Shown: positions 14,410 through 22,624 of the stretch, one piece after another
How positions within the stretch are numbered: position 1 is the first letter of the stretch
Layout: the number at the start of each line of letters is the position of its first letter
Notes under the pieces: model-generated
What the model saw: the letters and a program-made list of their open reading frames with translations, nothing else
Told to the model about the DNA's origin: nothing
The model's database searches: none
Source of the DNA: a virus
Length of the DNA: 51,920 nucleotides
Strand: one strand, 5' to 3'
Virus record (IMG/VR): IMGVR_UViG_3300025154_000017
Coordinates: 1 to 51,920 of that record
Position numbers and translations under genes: made by a program

Positions 14410-14580
14410 TTAACCCCTTAATAGCCTGAAGCTCCACTTGCCTATTTGAAGCCTTTTTACTATCCCGTTTCTTTCACTGAACAGCAATGGGTGTTTTATG
14501 ATATTCTTGGCAGCTATGCAATACTTGAATATTCTTATCCACCATTGCCCGTCTCCGAAATAAATGCCTATCGCTTTCAT
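14410..14580 (-). CDS. Hypothetical protein, 56 aa
   Basis: ATG 14580, with GGAGGAG just upstream, overlaps the stop of the preceding gene; a longer start at 14640 would lie in that gene. Basic and aromatic-rich (GDGQWWIRIF). Not recognised. Confidence 0.6.
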   Translation of the reverse strand: MKAIGIYFGDGQWWIRIFKYCIAAKNIIKHPLLFSERNGIVKRLQIGKWSFRLLRG

Positions 14581-15170
14581 TCTCCTCCTCCCGTGTGGTT
14601 GTTCGGTTTTTCCGAACAGGTCATGCGGTTGCGAAACCACTTATCATAGGTCGTCAATACATCAAAAATGTCCATGAGTAATATGTTTTGTTTTAGCCCT
14701 ATCTTATCCATTAGTTCTGCCTTTTTCTTAAATGCCTCTTCCTCTGTCGGCATCTCAAGCATTTTAGGCTTGGGCTCTTTTATGCGGTTGCGAAACCATG
14801 TGGTAAATTTTATAACGGATATTTTAAACTTTTTCTTTTCCTCGTCCGTATTGATTTTCGTCATGCAATATTCATCAAGAAGCCTACTTATAGCCTCTTC
14901 CTCTGTCGGCATCTCGGCTACCTTATTATCCGGGTTAGATGGATCGTGCAGCCAACATGGATGGCCTAATTCATTACAGGTTCTGCAATTCTTTTTTTCA
15001 TCTAACTCAAGTTCTTTCTCGGCTACCTTCGAAAGTGCTGCGGTATATCCTCTCGCAAAGTCTATTTGACTTTCAGAAATATCTCTTTCAAATGCAGGAT
15101 TATCTGCTTCCTCTTTATGTTTCAACTCGGCATATTCGATTGCTTTCTGATTGATTTCCTCAGGTGTCAT
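14577..15170 (-). CDS. Hypothetical protein with internal duplication, 197 aa
   Basis: Not recognised. Two copies of a unit MPTEEEA...WFRNR (about residues 88-130 and 141-182) come from a 159-base duplication visible in the DNA. Residues 62-75 contain CRTC and a later Cys/His that could bind zinc. Acidic and helical overall. Such MPTEEEA-WF motifs recur in phage proteins of unknown function. Confidence 0.65.
   Translation of the reverse strand: MTPEEINQKAIEYAELKHKEEADNPAFERDISESQIDFARGYTAALSKVAEKELELDEKKNCRTCNELGHPCWLHDPSNPDNKVAEMPTEEEAISRLLDEYCMTKINTDEEKKKFKISVIKFTTWFRNRIKEPKPKMLEMPTEEEAFKKKAELMDKIGLKQNILLMDIFDVLTTYDKWFRNRMTCSEKPNNHTGGGE
14625..14915. repeat. Imperfect 159-base duplication inside a gene
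   Basis: GCGGTTGCGAAACCA occurs at 14625-14639 and 14784-14798, and GCCTCTTCCTCTGTCGGC (start of a 23-base match) at 14734-14756 and 14893-14915. Both pairs are 159 bases apart, a whole number of codons, so a segment encoding the MPTEEEA...WFRNR unit was duplicated in frame and has since diverged between these anchors. Confidence 0.8.
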
Positions 15171-15194
15171 TTGCTTATGTTTTGTTTCCAGTAT

Positions 15195-15470
15195 TCAAAA
15201 ATGCTTATGCTTCTCAATCCATTCTTGCGGAGTGACGTATCCCTTCATTTGGCAATACTCCATGTAATACTGCATATTAAGGTACATCTCTTTTGTTGCC
15301 TCGGCTACCTTGAGAGCGGCGTAGGATTCTTCGTCTTTGAGTAGTTTATCGATCCAGTGCATATATACCGCTTCGGATATTGCTTGGCATGAGCGTAAAT
15401 TAAAGATCACCTCTCGTGCAAAATGATATTTACTTTCTTCCGTCTCCGCCTGTTTTCTTTCGTCTGTCAT
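15195..15470 (-). CDS. Hypothetical protein, 91 aa
   Basis: Not recognised. ATG 15470 overlaps the upstream stop; a longer start at 15533 is inside the upstream gene. Mostly helical, charged, with two Cys and a Met/Tyr-rich middle (MYLNMQYYMEY). Confidence 0.65.
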   Translation of the reverse strand: MTDERKQAETEESKYHFAREVIFNLRSCQAISEAVYMHWIDKLLKDEESYAALKVAEATKEMYLNMQYYMEYCQMKGYVTPQEWIEKHKHF

Positions 15471-15781
15471 TCTTCTTCCCCCCCTTCCTGTAGTGCGAGT
15501 TTCTGCTTCTTGATGTACTGATGAATATCCCATGCATTAACCGGAGACACTTGCAGCGATCTCGCCCAATGTTTGGCAATCTCCTCGGTCACTGGGTTGA
15601 TGGCATAAATAGCACCACTACCCAAAAAGCGAGTAAAGGGCGGCTGCTCGTCTGTCTCTGGAACGTCAACCCGTAGCATATTACTACCGGCTATGTTCTG
15701 TTCGGTACATTTACCTGCAATTTGATTGTGCCCAAAGAGCTCAATAATTGCCCATGCTTCAAATTTGTTTTCGTCTGTCAT
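15467..15781 (-). CDS. Conserved phage protein of unknown function, 104 aa
   Basis: The opening WAIIELFGHNQIAGK, then LRVDVPETD and GSGAIYAINPVTEE is a pattern I have seen in many phage and prophage hypothetical proteins, function unknown. It is coupled at both ends by ATGA overlaps to the YopX-like and 91-aa genes. Confidence 0.7.
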   Translation of the reverse strand: MTDENKFEAWAIIELFGHNQIAGKCTEQNIAGSNMLRVDVPETDEQPPFTRFLGSGAIYAINPVTEEIAKHWARSLQVSPVNAWDIHQYIKKQKLALQEGGEEE

Positions 15782-16185
15782 CTCTCTACTGTTTGGGGGT
15801 TATTTATTAATTCGGGGTTCTCGTAAATGTTACCCACAACTTTAATGATTGCCTTTTCGTTTAAATAATTGAATGGGCGAAATCCGTTATTTATCCACTC
15901 CACAATTATTGTTTCGGTAATAACATGGTTTTGTGGGTGACACTCATAATGGGTATATGCAACTATATCCTCCTCGTATATCTCCTTGCCGTTATCGTCA
16001 AGACGGCCGGTGAACTGCATGATCACAAACCTATCGTGATCTATGTCAGTAAATCCTATGATGGGCCTGTCCGCCTCGGTGAGTTCAAACACATGAGATA
16101 TAAGCCTTAGCTCATACTCAATACCATCAAATATCATTTCACCCTTGAGTTTGTCCCATGCTCTGAACTTAATCTCCCTTTTCAT
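15778..16185 (-). CDS. YopX-family protein, 135 aa
   Basis: ATG 16185 gives the typical YopX start KREIKFRAWD, followed by MQFTGRLDDNGKEIYEEDIV and the C-terminal VVGNIYENPEL, the diagnostic core of the family. YopX proteins are common in phages of Firmicutes and Bacteroidetes; the function is unknown. A second copy lies at 30036-30494. Confidence 0.88.
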   Translation of the reverse strand: MKREIKFRAWDKLKGEMIFDGIEYELRLISHVFELTEADRPIIGFTDIDHDRFVIMQFTGRLDDNGKEIYEEDIVAYTHYECHPQNHVITETIIVEWINNGFRPFNYLNEKAIIKVVGNIYENPELINNPQTVER

Positions 16186-16189
16186 CTTA

Positions 16190-16354
16190 TTATGATTGTA
16201 CGTTATATCTAAAACATTTACACACATCCCTTGGCGTTCCGGCATCATAAGGATTGACATCCATTGGGTTGCGCCTTGTAATAATAAACTTATGACATAT
16301 GGGACAACGCTTATAGAGAGGTGCCGGTTTGTAAAATGACGGGGCTCTTTTCAT
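16190..16354 (-). CDS. Small zinc-binding-type protein, 54 aa
   Basis: ATG 16354 overlaps the stop of the upstream gene; TAA at 16192 is 4 bases before the YopX start. The protein is basic with CPIC (17-20) and CKC (46-48), a likely zinc site. Not recognised further. Confidence 0.6.
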   Translation of the reverse strand: MKRAPSFYKPAPLYKRCPICHKFIITRRNPMDVNPYDAGTPRDVCKCFRYNVQS

Positions 16355-16968
16355 CTCTCTTCTGCTTTAGTGATAGCCTTGCCGTAATAATCGCATCCCC
16401 TTGCCCGTTCCATTGCGGTTAACCCGTCGCCCGTTTTTCTGTGAGCAGGTAATTTCTTCCACATATTTTCACAAGCAATCATGTCTGATAAATCTGAGGG
16501 AAATGACTGATCTTCCAACTTCGTAACGCCGTAGGCTATTGATACAATGCAGTTACTTGATACACCCGTGTCCCTCTCTCCGTAAAATGATATTGAAGAT
16601 GCCTTCTGTTGTCGTTTAGCAAGAAATTCAATGTCCTCCAACAATTCATCCCTCTGCTTCATGCTTTTAAGCAATGACTCCATTGTTGTCTTTAATTCTG
16701 ATTTCAGGTTGTCCCGCTGCTTCAGTAGCTCGGAAGGCAATAGGCCACACTCTTGAGCAACGTTACCGGCATCCTGAATGAGCCGTGCGTTATGTTGACA
16801 CTCCAATAACGAAACATCACTCATTAACATTTCGTATCCTGCATAATTTGGGTCATTAATACTTATGGCACAAACAACAGCTTCACCGTCTCCCGCAAAT
16901 ACGAAATGAGGTTTTTTGTCAAGGCAACACGCATACCATTCTCCCTTTGTTGTTCCAGGGTCTTTCAT
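16351..16968 (-). CDS. Hypothetical protein, 205 aa
   Basis: N-terminal TTKGEWYA and ...LLECQHNARLIQDAGN resemble a region common in phage hypothetical proteins ('N-A-R-L-I' segments); the middle (80-120) is a coiled coil. Function unknown. Coupled by ATGA to the next gene. Confidence 0.65.
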   Translation of the reverse strand: MKDPGTTKGEWYACCLDKKPHFVFAGDGEAVVCAISINDPNYAGYEMLMSDVSLLECQHNARLIQDAGNVAQECGLLPSELLKQRDNLKSELKTTMESLLKSMKQRDELLEDIEFLAKRQQKASSISFYGERDTGVSSNCIVSIAYGVTKLEDQSFPSDLSDMIACENMWKKLPAHRKTGDGLTAMERARGCDYYGKAITKAEER

Positions 16969-16977
16969 GTTCTTTGG

Positions 16978-17244
16978 TTATTGGTTATTATTCAGAAATT
17001 CATCGACAACATACTCAACCGAAAAATCCTCTTTAGTAGTTGCGAAGGGTTTATTTGAGCCATGAATTATTGCATAGGGAAATTTTTTGCCTGTTATGAC
17101 ATTACCAAACTTCATCAGTTCTCCCCGTATCACGTTGTGGAGGTCGGAGAGGAATTTTTCGTTAAGTCCATCGTGAAAGTCGTGACCGATCCACTTTTCT
17201 CCTAACTCCTCCTTCGTCATCTCCGGCTTTTGTTCTGTCTTCAT
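16978..17244 (-). CDS. Hypothetical protein, 88 aa
   Basis: Not recognised. Acidic N-terminus, Phe- and Gly-containing middle. Its start overlaps the stop of the membrane protein gene by 4 bases. Confidence 0.6.
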   Translation of the reverse strand: MKTEQKPEMTKEELGEKWIGHDFHDGLNEKFLSDLHNVIRGELMKFGNVITGKKFPYAIIHGSNKPFATTKEDFSVEYVVDEFLNNNQ

Positions 17245-17522
17245 TTTTTTAGCTTGTTAAATCTCACATTAAATATCTGCTCACAAGCCTTTACCAAATG
17301 TAGGGCCTTTTCGTCTTTCTGTAATGACCTCTCGCTTAAAATCCTGTCAGCGATGTAGAGCCTGTTCTCCTCAGTCTTCTTGCAGGTGCCGATGAAGTGG
17401 TAGAAATCACATAAATCACTATGCTCCTCACGGAAGCGGTGGCGGTCATTAATCTCAAGCTGCTGCATCACCATGATTACAAGAGCTACGATAAGCAATA
17501 AGATTACAAGTACTGTCTTCAT
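17241..17522 (-). CDS. Membrane-anchored protein, 93 aa
   Basis: Residues 3-19 form one strongly hydrophobic helix, then a charged soluble domain with two Cys near 38-47. An N-in, soluble-out anchor is expected. Layout is like small phage inner-membrane proteins, but being in the early operon argues against a lysis role. Function unknown. Confidence 0.6.
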   Translation of the reverse strand: MKTVLVILLLIVALVIMVMQQLEINDRHRFREEHSDLCDFYHFIGTCKKTEENRLYIADRILSERSLQKDEKALHLVKACEQIFNVRFNKLKK

Positions 17523-17537
17523 AGGTTTAGTTTTTCG

Positions 17538-17852
17538 TTATAGCCCGTACATTTTTTGCCATTCCTTTGTGGTGGTAATATTAACTTCTTCACCTGATTT
17601 AAGAGCCTTCCATGCGTCAACTGTCATAATCAGGTCAGCTGTGTGATCCTTACCTATCCCGATGTTAATGCTGATTGTCTCGGTAAAAAACTCGGTTTTA
17701 AACCCCGGCTTATTCACCGTAACACAAGCCTTCGGAGAAATTCGTATCTCCTTACCGAGCCTTGCAAATGACTTAATAGTCTGCCAGTAGTTTCGTGTGG
17801 CCTTTTCGCCCTCTTCCAAAACCATTACCACCTTCTCTTCTGTTTTTTCCAT
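17538..17852 (-). CDS. Hypothetical protein, 104 aa
   Basis: Not recognised. Beta-rich character with an aromatic/charged N-terminal helix. It is the first gene behind the strong candidate promoter at 17879-17909, so it may be the head of a separately expressed unit reaching down to about 13 kb. Confidence 0.65.
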   Translation of the reverse strand: MEKTEEKVVMVLEEGEKATRNYWQTIKSFARLGKEIRISPKACVTVNKPGFKTEFFTETISINIGIGKDHTADLIMTVDAWKALKSGEEVNITTTKEWQKMYGL

Positions 17853-17878
17853 TGTATTAATTTTTATATTTATAGCAT

Positions 17879-17909
17879 CAAATATACATATTTAATTCTA
17901 TAATCCAAA
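17879..17909 (-). promoter_or_regulatory. Bacteroidetes-type promoter
   Basis: TTTG (17909-17906), 19 bases, then TATATTTG (17886-17879) on the minus strand, a full match to the -33/-7 pattern. It lies in the short gap between the NinG-like gene and the 104-aa gene. Confidence 0.65.
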
Positions 17910-17911
17910 TT

Positions 17912-18304
17912 TTAAATACATTTTTTTAATTCCTCAATCATTTTTTCATAGTCTGACCGGGTAAGTTTGACCTGAATGTGCCTCTGTGCTTCTAAGGCTT
18001 CAACCCTTTCAAGTCCGATTTCTTCAATCAGCCTGATGCGAAATTCAATCGTGTTGCCGTGTAAGTGTACGTTGCACCGGTAATCTTGAACTCTACTATT
18101 ATCAGGATGAAACATTAATCCAGGATACCCGCCACGTGAAAGATAATGCCCTCCTTGACAATTTGCCGTGTTTAACTTCATTACAGCCCCGCAAGTAAAA
18201 CACCTGACATTCCCCTCGTCGTCAGCATAACGTTGCTTTAAACGGGCAGAAAACAGGCTCCACGCCTCTTCTTTGAGTTTACTGAGTGACTTCTTTTTTT
18301 TCAT
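17912..18304 (-). CDS. ninG: NinG-like recombination protein
   Basis: 130 residues from ATG 18304, which shares one base with the upstream TGA. CFTCG at residues 35-39, then CQGGHYLSRG and FHPDNSRVQDYRCNVHLHGN, match lambda NinG (Rap), a structure-specific nuclease-like protein with a zinc/HNH-like Cys-His core that acts on recombination intermediates. Length is shorter than lambda NinG but fits the phage family. Confidence 0.85.
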   Translation of the reverse strand: MKKKKSLSKLKEEAWSLFSARLKQRYADDEGNVRCFTCGAVMKLNTANCQGGHYLSRGGYPGLMFHPDNSRVQDYRCNVHLHGNTIEFRIRLIEEIGLERVEALEAQRHIQVKLTRSDYEKMIEELKKCI

Positions 18305-18492
18305 CACTGGTAAATCTTTATGTCCCTGATTAAGTCGTAAACACGCTCTGTCAAACACCATTTACTGGCATCTCTTAACTCAATAATGTTGCCGCTCTTT
18401 GTCGGGTCGCTCTTGAATATCCACTCCTTGCCGTCCTGTACTATCAGTCCGTACATCTTCACAAGCCGTAGCTTCTCTGCTGGGGTAGTCAT
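18304..18492 (-). CDS. Hypothetical protein, 62 aa
   Basis: Not recognised. ATG 18492 is chosen because it falls right after the methyltransferase stop (18494); an earlier in-frame ATG at 18516 lies within that gene. Small mixed alpha/beta protein. Confidence 0.6.
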   Translation of the reverse strand: MTTPAEKLRLVKMYGLIVQDGKEWIFKSDPTKSGNIIELRDASKWCLTERVYDLIRDIKIYQ

Positions 18493-18493
18493 C

Positions 18494-19480
18494 TCAGAAC
18501 ATACTTTTTTGTTCAACCTTTACAAACCTCTTTTCGGCCTGTCTTAAATTCAATACGGCCTGTTTAAAATAACTGTCTTTTAATTCAATTCCTATTGCCT
18601 TGCGGTCCATTGAAACAGGACTATAAACTTCAGAGCCAACACCCATAAATGGAGTGAGAACCGTTTCGCCGGGATTAGAATATAAATACACCAGCCGATC
18701 AATAACGTCTAATTGCAACGGGTGTACGTGTTTTTCGTCGTCATCCTCTTTACTATCCTTAAACGGTAGTACGTTATCAATCCGCACGTCATCCCAAACA
18801 GATGAAGCATATCGCTGCCATGTCAAATGAGATAGCTTGTTTTCTCTGGGGTCGCCTGAAAATCCTATCCACTTGCGGCGGAAGTCAGTATAATTGCCGT
18901 AGGTTTCTTTGTGTGCCTCAAGAAACGGAACATCACCGAAGTATTCATAATCATTCAGCCCGTTAGGATGAACAACCGGAACGTGGTTCTCTCCACGCTT
19001 TTTGAATATGAGAATATAATCAGGCATAGCCGTGAAACATTTTGTCGCATCCTCTACAATGAATTTGTGCATTAAAGATTGTACCATTGTCCTCATGCGA
19101 ACCTTTAACGGCTCCTTCCATATCGTTATCCGGTTGTGATATTCAAATCCATGCTGCTCATGGATGCGAATAACTTCGCCGGGAAAATCCCAAAGCCTTC
19201 CGGTATTGTCGTGTATGTCCTCACAATGAACTGCATTTATACGGCCTGGTTTCGTTATCCGTGCAAGTTCCGAAATAAGAAACTCATATTGTTCAACGAA
19301 CTGATCCCGGCTTTCGCAGTTAGAAAAGTCCCGGTGATCTGAGCTGTAATTATACAATCCCGCAAATGGGGGTGAGTATAAAATTAAATCGACTGAGTTT
19401 TCAGGTAGTGTCGGAATGACCTCCATACAGTCACCGCAATAGATTGCGTAATTGTCTGTTATTACTTGATCTTTAACCAT
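18494..19480 (-). CDS. Beta-class DNA methyltransferase (N4-C or N6-A)
   Basis: 328 residues. Catalytic motif IV SPPF at 36-39 comes first and the SAM-binding motif I, TPFMGVGSE, lies near residue 280, the order of beta-class DNA methyltransferases. SPPF/SPPY is most often seen in N4-cytosine enzymes but also in some adenine ones. The variable region between them would choose the target. No partner endonuclease is present, so protection from host restriction is likely. The helicase-like gene ends 2 bases before its start codon. Confidence 0.9.
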   Translation of the reverse strand: MVKDQVITDNYAIYCGDCMEVIPTLPENSVDLILYSPPFAGLYNYSSDHRDFSNCESRDQFVEQYEFLISELARITKPGRINAVHCEDIHDNTGRLWDFPGEVIRIHEQHGFEYHNRITIWKEPLKVRMRTMVQSLMHKFIVEDATKCFTAMPDYILIFKKRGENHVPVVHPNGLNDYEYFGDVPFLEAHKETYGNYTDFRRKWIGFSGDPRENKLSHLTWQRYASSVWDDVRIDNVLPFKDSKEDDDEKHVHPLQLDVIDRLVYLYSNPGETVLTPFMGVGSEVYSPVSMDRKAIGIELKDSYFKQAVLNLRQAEKRFVKVEQKSMF

Positions 19481-19481
19481 G

Positions 19482-20864
19482 TTAGATAAATTTTGGTAGG
19501 TTTATAGATTTATTAAATTCTCTCGTGTAAACTTTAAAGTCTTTATTTGTCTGTTGTGTCAGCTTTTCAAACATCTTTATAGCCTTGTCTTTTTTATGCA
19601 ATAGGCTCTGCATTATTCTCTCCTGACCGTCTGAAAGGACAAGGTCAACCGTTACGGGCCTTGTCTGACCGAACCTCCAAAAGCGACGGATAGCCTGATA
19701 GTATTGCTCATAACTGTACGTCGGGAAATACGTTGTGTGATTACAGTGTTGCCAGTTCAGGCCAAAAGCTGTGATACTTGTTTTTGTGACCAGCTTCTTT
19801 ATCTGTCCGGTTGAAAAGCCTAAAAGGATATCCTCTTTTTTATCAATATCCATGTTACCCCGGACCTCGATAGCCGTTGGATCCAATCTCATTAACTCGT
19901 CGGCTTCATCATTGAGGTTGCACCAATAGACTGAAATGTCATGTGCAGCGGCTTTCTCAACCGCCATCTCACACCGTTGCCGAATAGTTGCCTTTGCCTC
20001 CTGTTTGATTTCATGGAAGCCAACAGCTGGCATAGCAAACAATTTTGTCTGTCCGTCAATCGTCAGAGGGTTTTCATTTCTGAGTATTGTTTCAATCTCA
20101 TGCAACTCAGGTAAAATAAATCTATCGTCGGCAAATCCTATATCTGAAGGTTTCTTTGCCGAAATAGACCATGACGCAACCCACTGCCAAAAGTCATTCT
20201 CTGCATGAGGTTTCAGGTAAAACGATTCGCCCTGCCTTGCTTTTGATATCTGACTTATCTTTGCGACGTTGTTCTGATTGTTTTTAAAGAACTTTCCGAG
20301 CATATCCATGTAACCCATGTAACCCAAAGCCTCAGAGCTTGTGCCTAATTCAATATAGTCGTTAGGCGAAGGGGTTGCGGTAAATAGAAACCTGTAATTT
20401 ACTTTTTTCAGAAACGTGTTTATCTGGTTCTTAATCGCACCGTCGAAGTTTTTTAATATCGAACTCTCATCAAGAATGACACAATCAAAGTCTGATGAAT
20501 TAAGATAATGCAAACGTTCATAATTTATCAGTACAATCTTCTTTTTAAACTTGCCGTCCCTGGTATGCTCCACATCTTCAATACCGAACTTATTAGCCTC
20601 TAAAAGATGTTGGTTTGCAACGGCTAAAGGAGTAATAATCAGAATAGGTTTATTAGTTGCCTGAACGTAATTTGAAGCGACAACCAATTCAATAATAGTC
20701 TTTCCCAATCCCGTATCAAGAAACACCGCACACCGGCCTTTTCTTATAGCATAATCAGCGACGTGCCTTTGAAAGTCAAACATTATATCAGGCATAAACT
20801 TCGGAGTTATCCCGTAGTCTATTGAGTTATGTTTCTTTTTATTTAAAAACTCTTCATAGTTCAT
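19482..20864 (-). CDS. SNF2-type superfamily 2 helicase/translocase
   Basis: 460 residues. Walker A DTGLGKT at 50-56, motif II VILDESS near 130, motif III FTATPSPND near 160, and C-terminal helicase motifs TSITAFGLNW and QAIRRFWRFGQ, the QxxxRxxR motif VI. It is an ATP-driven DNA translocase or helicase. In phages this type is often paired with a DNA methyltransferase, as here. It may act in replication or recombination. Confidence 0.9.
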   Translation of the reverse strand: MNYEEFLNKKKHNSIDYGITPKFMPDIMFDFQRHVADYAIRKGRCAVFLDTGLGKTIIELVVASNYVQATNKPILIITPLAVANQHLLEANKFGIEDVEHTRDGKFKKKIVLINYERLHYLNSSDFDCVILDESSILKNFDGAIKNQINTFLKKVNYRFLFTATPSPNDYIELGTSSEALGYMGYMDMLGKFFKNNQNNVAKISQISKARQGESFYLKPHAENDFWQWVASWSISAKKPSDIGFADDRFILPELHEIETILRNENPLTIDGQTKLFAMPAVGFHEIKQEAKATIRQRCEMAVEKAAAHDISVYWCNLNDEADELMRLDPTAIEVRGNMDIDKKEDILLGFSTGQIKKLVTKTSITAFGLNWQHCNHTTYFPTYSYEQYYQAIRRFWRFGQTRPVTVDLVLSDGQERIMQSLLHKKDKAIKMFEKLTQQTNKDFKVYTREFNKSINLPKFI

Positions 20865-20909
20865 AGTCTCAAAATTAAGGTTTTACAACGTATTTAGTCA
20901 GCTTGTATC

Positions 20910-21476
20910 TCATATTCTTCTGTGTTTCTCATAGTCCGGTACAACATCCTTTGGGCGTATATTCATCTCCTTAACTCCCGACTTCAGCAAATCATAAATG
21001 ACCTTACTACTGAAGCTGTCATATTCCTCTGAAGTTATTATCCCCTCACCAAGCCACGTTACTTTAATCCTTACCGCAGCAGCTACCTGCCATTCAGCCT
21101 TATTGGCATTAAAATTTTCATTACGAGTTTTTTCATCCTGAGACTTAATCATCCGAGCCATCTGCTCCTGGTGTATATTTCCCTGCTCCCTTATCCATAT
21201 AGCAATATTCCGAGGCATTAACTTTGTTGTGCCACCACGCTCACCAAGCGAACCATATTCAATAGCTGCCCTAACATGGTGCATAGGCATATAGCCATAC
21301 CTTTCACAAAGATACCTTGCGGTCCAGTCAATAAGCCAAGAAACATCTTTGTCTTCGGCAGTGCGGCCCATGACTTTATTTGCTTCATCCAAAAATCCTG
21401 CAATCAGAATTTTCATGTCAGTAGGTGAAACTTCACTTACTTTACGCCCAATGTTATTATTTAATAATTCACTCAT
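20910..21476 (-). CDS. Hypothetical replication-region protein, 188 aa
   Basis: Not recognised. Helical; the segment YGYMPMHHVRAAIEYGSLGERGGT is distinctive, followed by a Gln/Lys-rich helix. It follows the initiator-like gene with a 4-base overlap and precedes the helicase, where phages usually keep a helicase loader or primosome partner; that role is inference from place only. Confidence 0.6.
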   Translation of the reverse strand: MSELLNNNIGRKVSEVSPTDMKILIAGFLDEANKVMGRTAEDKDVSWLIDWTARYLCERYGYMPMHHVRAAIEYGSLGERGGTTKLMPRNIAIWIREQGNIHQEQMARMIKSQDEKTRNENFNANKAEWQVAAAVRIKVTWLGEGIITSEEYDSFSSKVIYDLLKSGVKEMNIRPKDVVPDYEKHRRI

Positions 21477-22228
21477 ACCCCTGCCAGTCTTTTAATTCGT
21501 TCATCATGTGTTTCTTCTTTACGCTCACGGTTCTCATATTTACACTCAAATATCTTTATAAAATTAGTCGGCCTCATTATCCATTCTAAATCTGCCTTCC
21601 ATGCTTTATCATTCTTCCCATTAAGAAAATCACTTTGCCCGGCAAGCCTTAAAACTGTTGTCATCTTTTCAATACCATATTCCATAAATCTTGCATGAAC
21701 AAATCCCCTTCGCTCTCCGGTTAGTTTTTCAACTCTCGACATTTTTGGACATAAATCGTGATATAAATTTACTATTAAATCATAATCAATATCATTACCA
21801 ATATCATTACCAGTACCACTACCATTACCATAGGGGCTTTGAAGCACCTTTGAAGCCCCTTCTATAAATTGATTTATATTTTCTATTTCAAACTTAACAG
21901 CGTATAATTCAAATCTCTTTATTATACCCTTATGTGCCATATTTTCAGGGTTTAATGGATAGTTTTTCTGATGCTTTAAAAAGTTTTTTATAAATATGCA
22001 ATCATTATTGGTCGAAAATAACAAGCCCCTTTGAAGCCCCTTTAAAGCCCCTTCAGTTATATTCTTGTCATATCCAATATCTGAGGCCCATCTTTTAATA
22101 TTCAATTCAATAAAACCGGCAATATCACAATTATCACAGAGGTAATTGAATAATAATTTTTCGGCTGGTTTTAAATTAGCAAACCAAGCATCTCCCCACT
22201 TGTCTGTATTTGTATATCTATATGCCAT
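21473..22228 (-). CDS. Replication initiator-like protein with internal iterons
   Basis: 251 residues from ATG 22228. Residues about 1-110 look like a winged-helix DNA-binding domain of the phage O/replication-initiator type (WFANLKPAEKLLFNYLCDNC). A Gly/Asn/Asp linker (140-158) precedes a C-terminal helical domain ending WIMRPTNFIKIFECKY, a DnaD/O-like helicase-recruiting tail. Repeats encoding parts of the protein form iteron-like clusters in the DNA, as in lambda O. It would bind the origin and recruit host replicative helicase. Confidence 0.72.
   Translation of the reverse strand: MAYRYTNTDKWGDAWFANLKPAEKLLFNYLCDNCDIAGFIELNIKRWASDIGYDKNITEGALKGLQRGLLFSTNNDCIFIKNFLKHQKNYPLNPENMAHKGIIKRFELYAVKFEIENINQFIEGASKVLQSPYGNGSGTGNDIGNDIDYDLIVNLYHDLCPKMSRVEKLTGERRGFVHARFMEYGIEKMTTVLRLAGQSDFLNGKNDKAWKADLEWIMRPTNFIKIFECKYENRERKEETHDERIKRLAGV
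21785..22055. repeat. Iteron clusters: candidate replication origin
   Basis: Plus-strand view: three tandem 11-base units AAGCCCCTTT(G/A)/AAGCCCCTTCA at 22023-22055; two more (AAGCACCTTTG, AAGCCCCTTCT) at 21842-21863; one inverted AGGGGCTT at 21832-21839. Next to the second cluster is an AT-rich stretch (21863-21895) and a 12-base direct repeat region (ATATCATTACCA-like, 21787-21831). All lie in the middle of the initiator-like gene, as lambda ori lies within gene O. Confidence 0.55.
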
Positions 22229-22583
22229 AACTCTCGAAATAAAATTTAATTGGCACATCATTTTCTTGGATAAGTTTAAAACGCAAAATAATCCGATAAG
22301 ATGAACTATCCCTATTAAGTCTTTTCTTTTTTTGTGCTAATTCACTTCTCCACTGCTCTATAGTAAATACCCCCTTAGATGAATTACATGAGAAACATGA
22401 TGGATTAAAATTTTCAATAGCATTTGATCCCTTTTTGTTTTTATCTCGTTCCCCCCTTCTTAATGCCTTAATATGATCTATCACAAAAGAAGTATTATTT
22501 AGTCTACAGCCACAGTAGGCACACCTACCCCCATATTTATTATAAACAATTTCTCTGACTATCTTATCAGAAATATTACTCAT
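22218..22583 (-). CDS. HNH endonuclease, 121 aa
   Basis: ATG 22583 gives MSNISDKI. Residues 19-65 form a classic HNH: CAYCGC, FVIDHIKALRRGE, NAIENFNPSCFSCNSSKG, with paired CxxC zinc ligands and the DH catalytic residues. It overlaps the initiator-like gene by 11 bases. Either a free-standing homing endonuclease or a phage nuclease of the packaging/recombination type; position beside the origin favours a selfish insertion. Confidence 0.85.
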   Translation of the reverse strand: MSNISDKIVREIVYNKYGGRCAYCGCRLNNTSFVIDHIKALRRGERDKNKKGSNAIENFNPSCFSCNSSKGVFTIEQWRSELAQKKKRLNRDSSSYRIILRFKLIQENDVPIKFYFESYGI

Positions 22584-22624
22584 AGCTATAATATTAAGCC
22601 AGCACCAGTAAAACAAAAATCCGA

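Noticed and set aside
14536-15900. Scattered TTATCCAC-like sequences as DnaA boxes
   Set aside because: Only single near-matches (TTATCCACC, TTATCCACT) were noticed, inside coding sequence and not clustered.
21785-21831. CRISPR-like short repeats
   Set aside because: The 12-base units are tandem, without spacers, and encode a Gly/Asn linker inside a gene.
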